The translations under genes and the position numbers were made by a program. Source: an uncultured Eggerthellaceae bacterium (lineage in GTDB: Bacteria > Actinomycetota > Coriobacteriia > Coriobacteriales > Eggerthellaceae). Taken from it: a DNA stretch of 58,598 nucleotides. Numbering within the stretch: the stretch's first letter is position 1; each line of letters opens with the position of its first letter. The notes under the pieces were generated by a model. The model ran no database searches, had not been told where the DNA came from, and worked only from the letters and a program-made list of their open reading frames with translations. Shown here one piece after another: positions 56,781-58,598 of this stretch. The DNA lies in assembly GCA_934648845.1 (NCBI GenBank), contig CAKUFS010000012.1:1-58598 (forward strand), in the 5' to 3' direction.

Positions 56781-58541
56781 GTGACTGCTTCCACTGTCTC
56801 TGATTCTTCTGCTGCGTTTGCCGCCGGCTCCCCCGCTGCTCAGGGTGGCGCGGGCCAAGTTGTTGCCGTTTTCGACTTTGGCGCTCAATACGGCCAGCTC
56901 ATTGCCCGCCGCGTGCGCGACTTGCACGTGTATTCCGAAATTGTTCCCTGCGACATTACCGCAGATGAAGTGCGCGCTATGGCGCCTGCCGCCATCATTT
57001 TGTCGGGCGGTCCTGCAAGCGTGTACGCCGAAGACGCCCCCAAGATTGACTCCGAGGTGCTAAACCTGGGCATTCCCGTGCTGGGTTTCTGCTATGGCCA
57101 TCAGACCATTGCCGTAAACTGCGGCGGTGTTGTAGGCCATACCGAGAAAGGCGAATACGGCCCTGCTACTTTGGAGCGCGTTGACTTCTACGAGAGCATC
57201 AAAGTAAGCCGCTTCGACGCTGAGTTGCAGCCCCGCGGTGACATGGCTCCCATCAAATCCGACATCTGCCAAATCAAGGATCGCACTCTCCAGTCTGATC
57301 TGCTGAAAGACACCCCTGACGAGCAAACCGTGTGGATGAGCCACCGCGATGCCGTAACCACCCTGCCCGAAGGCTTCCGCGTCATCGCTTCCACCGAAAC
57401 CTGCCCCGTGGCAGCCATGGAATGCGCCGAACGCAAGATTTACTCCACCCAGTTCCACCCCGAGGTTAAGCACACCCAGTACGGCAATCAAATGCTGAGC
57501 AACTTCCTGTTCAACATTTGTGGCCTGGAAAAGAACTGGAATATGGATGCCATCATCGAGGACTCCGTGGCCGCTATCCAGGAACAGGTTGGCGACAAGC
57601 GCGTCATTCTTGGTTTGAGTGGCGGCGTGGATTCTTCTGTTGTTGCCGCGCTCTGCGCTCGCGCTATTGGTAAGCAGCTGACCTGCGTTTTCGTGAATCA
57701 TGGCTTCTTGCGCAAGGGTGAGCCCGAAGAAGTTGAGCGCGTGTTCAGCAAGCAATTCGACGTGGATTTCATTCATGTGCACGCCGAAGATCGCTATGCT
57801 GCGCTGCTTGAGGGCGTGGATGACCCCGAACAGAAACGTCGCATCATTGGTACGCAGTTCTGGAACGAGTTTTTCGCTGTGGCGCAGGATTTAGCGGAAG
57901 GCGGACGCCCCGTGCAGTTCATGGCGCAGGGCACCATTTATCCCGACATCATTGAGTCGGGAGCGCGCAAGACGGGCGGCAAGGCGTCTACCATCAAGAG
58001 CCACCACAATCTGATTCCCTTCCCCGAAGGCGTTCATTTTGACCTTATTGAGCCGCTTGACCACTTCTTCAAGGATGAAGTGCGCGCGCTGGGCACGGCG
58101 CTGGGTCTGCCCGATTACATTGTGCATCGTCAGCCATTCCCCGGCCCTGGCCTGGCCGTTCGTATTATTGGCGCCATTACCCAGGAGAAGCTGAGGATTC
58201 TGAAAGACGCCGATGCCATTGTGCGCGAAGAGCTTGACGCATATAACGCGCGCTTGTTCGAAGAAACCGGCGAGCGCAACAGCACGCATAGCTGCTGGCA
58301 GTATTTCGCGGTGCTGCCCGATATCCGCAGCGTGGGTGTTATGGGCGACGAGCGTACGTATGCGCGACCGATTATCTTGCGTGCGGTGGAATCAAGCGAC
58401 GCGATGACTGCCGATTGGGCGAAACTGCCCTACGACGTGCTGGGACGCATTAGCAGCCGCATTGTGGCGGAAGTCTCCGGCGTGAACCGCGTGTGCTACG
58501 ACATCACCCCCAAGCCCCCAGCGACGATCGAGTGGGAGTAG
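56781..58541 (+). CDS. guaA: GMP synthase (glutamine-hydrolysing)
   Basis: Aminates XMP to GMP using glutamine and ATP. 586 residues from the GTG at 56781, which has AAGGAG eight bases upstream; the frame's 56-codon extension is unsupported. It has an N-terminal class I glutaminase (FDFGAQYGQLIARRVRDL, ILSGGPASVY, GIPVLGFCYGHQTIA with the nucleophilic cysteine, and STQFHPEVKHT with the catalytic His-x-Glu). The ATP-pyrophosphatase domain follows with the P-loop GLSGGVDSSVVAALCA, and then the dimerisation domain with QPFPGPGLAVRIIG and the C-terminal KPPATIEWE. A ~35-residue Ala/Ser/Gly-rich stretch precedes the glutaminase domain. Longer than the usual ~515-530 residues; part of the excess lies in an extended segment after the VGHTEKGEYGPA block. 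Confidence 0.97.
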   Translation: MTASTVSDSSAAFAAGSPAAQGGAGQVVAVFDFGAQYGQLIARRVRDLHVYSEIVPCDITADEVRAMAPAAIILSGGPASVYAEDAPKIDSEVLNLGIPVLGFCYGHQTIAVNCGGVVGHTEKGEYGPATLERVDFYESIKVSRFDAELQPRGDMAPIKSDICQIKDRTLQSDLLKDTPDEQTVWMSHRDAVTTLPEGFRVIASTETCPVAAMECAERKIYSTQFHPEVKHTQYGNQMLSNFLFNICGLEKNWNMDAIIEDSVAAIQEQVGDKRVILGLSGGVDSSVVAALCARAIGKQLTCVFVNHGFLRKGEPEEVERVFSKQFDVDFIHVHAEDRYAALLEGVDDPEQKRRIIGTQFWNEFFAVAQDLAEGGRPVQFMAQGTIYPDIIESGARKTGGKASTIKSHHNLIPFPEGVHFDLIEPLDHFFKDEVRALGTALGLPDYIVHRQPFPGPGLAVRIIGAITQEKLRILKDADAIVREELDAYNARLFEETGERNSTHSCWQYFAVLPDIRSVGVMGDERTYARPIILRAVESSDAMTADWAKLPYDVLGRISSRIVAEVSGVNRVCYDITPKPPATIEWE

Positions 58542-58598
58542 GCCGATAGGGTTCTGACCTGCATTTTTGAGTGCCGCGCTGTGCCGCTGAGTTTCGTT

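Overview
The window looks like chromosomal DNA from an anaerobic actinobacterium of the class Coriobacteriia, most likely the family Eggerthellaceae (Slackia/Eggerthella-like). This rests on gene content and protein style only: a Tat-exported DMSO-reductase-family molybdoenzyme with its own FeS subunit, membrane anchor and TorD chaperone, an extra NrfD protein, an archaeal-looking topoisomerase I, ThyX, DapL and GlnN. No rRNA or tRNA gene was recognised, so the genus is not settled.

Layout. (1) 46-16117, minus strand: a tightly overlapping 13-gene operon for a Wzx/Wzy-type surface polysaccharide. It starts with an unusual fusion of a polyprenyl-phosphate sugar-1-phosphate transferase to a GT4 glycosyltransferase. 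It makes UDP-ManNAcA (WecB/WecC), assembles the repeat unit (three further or fused GT4 domains, an acetyltransferase, two ATP-grasp enzymes), and polymerises and flips it (Wzy, Wzx). It also carries a heparinase-like lyase, a CapA-like protein and a propeller-like unknown. Base composition switches abruptly inside three of its genes, which suggests recombinational replacement of the cassette. (2) 16442-17222, plus: a HigB/HigA-type toxin-antitoxin pair with a consensus promoter and a perfect palindromic operator. (3) 17332-17546: a palindromic repeat element. (4) 17852-23700, plus: glnN, dapF, dapL and purF (nitrogen assimilation, lysine/peptidoglycan, purines). (5) 23845-36272, minus: a long housekeeping run: radical SAM activase-like protein, a degenerate dehydrogenase, DegV, pncB, ricT, holB, tmk, two-subunit fumarase, topA. 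(6) 36639-39089, plus: a small accessory pair, a Fic AMPylase with a built-in VbhA-like segment and a DUF4143 ATPase behind a 33-bp-period repeat array. (7) 39109-46641: DUF1385 protein, thyX, a methyltransferase, a THEP1-like NTPase, pcrA and uppP. (8) 47008-56019, minus: a respiratory block with a radical SAM protein + TorD unit, a dmsC-dmsA-dmsB operon, a slipin with its GntR regulator, and an orphan NrfD. (9) 56131-56600: a repeat-rich intergenic region, then guaA (plus) to the right edge.

The most promising unexplained signals are: a box (TGTCGCACGACAATTT) shared by the dms promoter, the region upstream of nrfD and the region upstream of guaA; the 33-bp and 61-bp periodic arrays; the WecA-GT4 fusion at a composition boundary; the probable TTG start and operator of the toxin gene; and the Fic protein whose inhibitory motif is altered. 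All family assignments come from reading motifs by eye; no database search was run.
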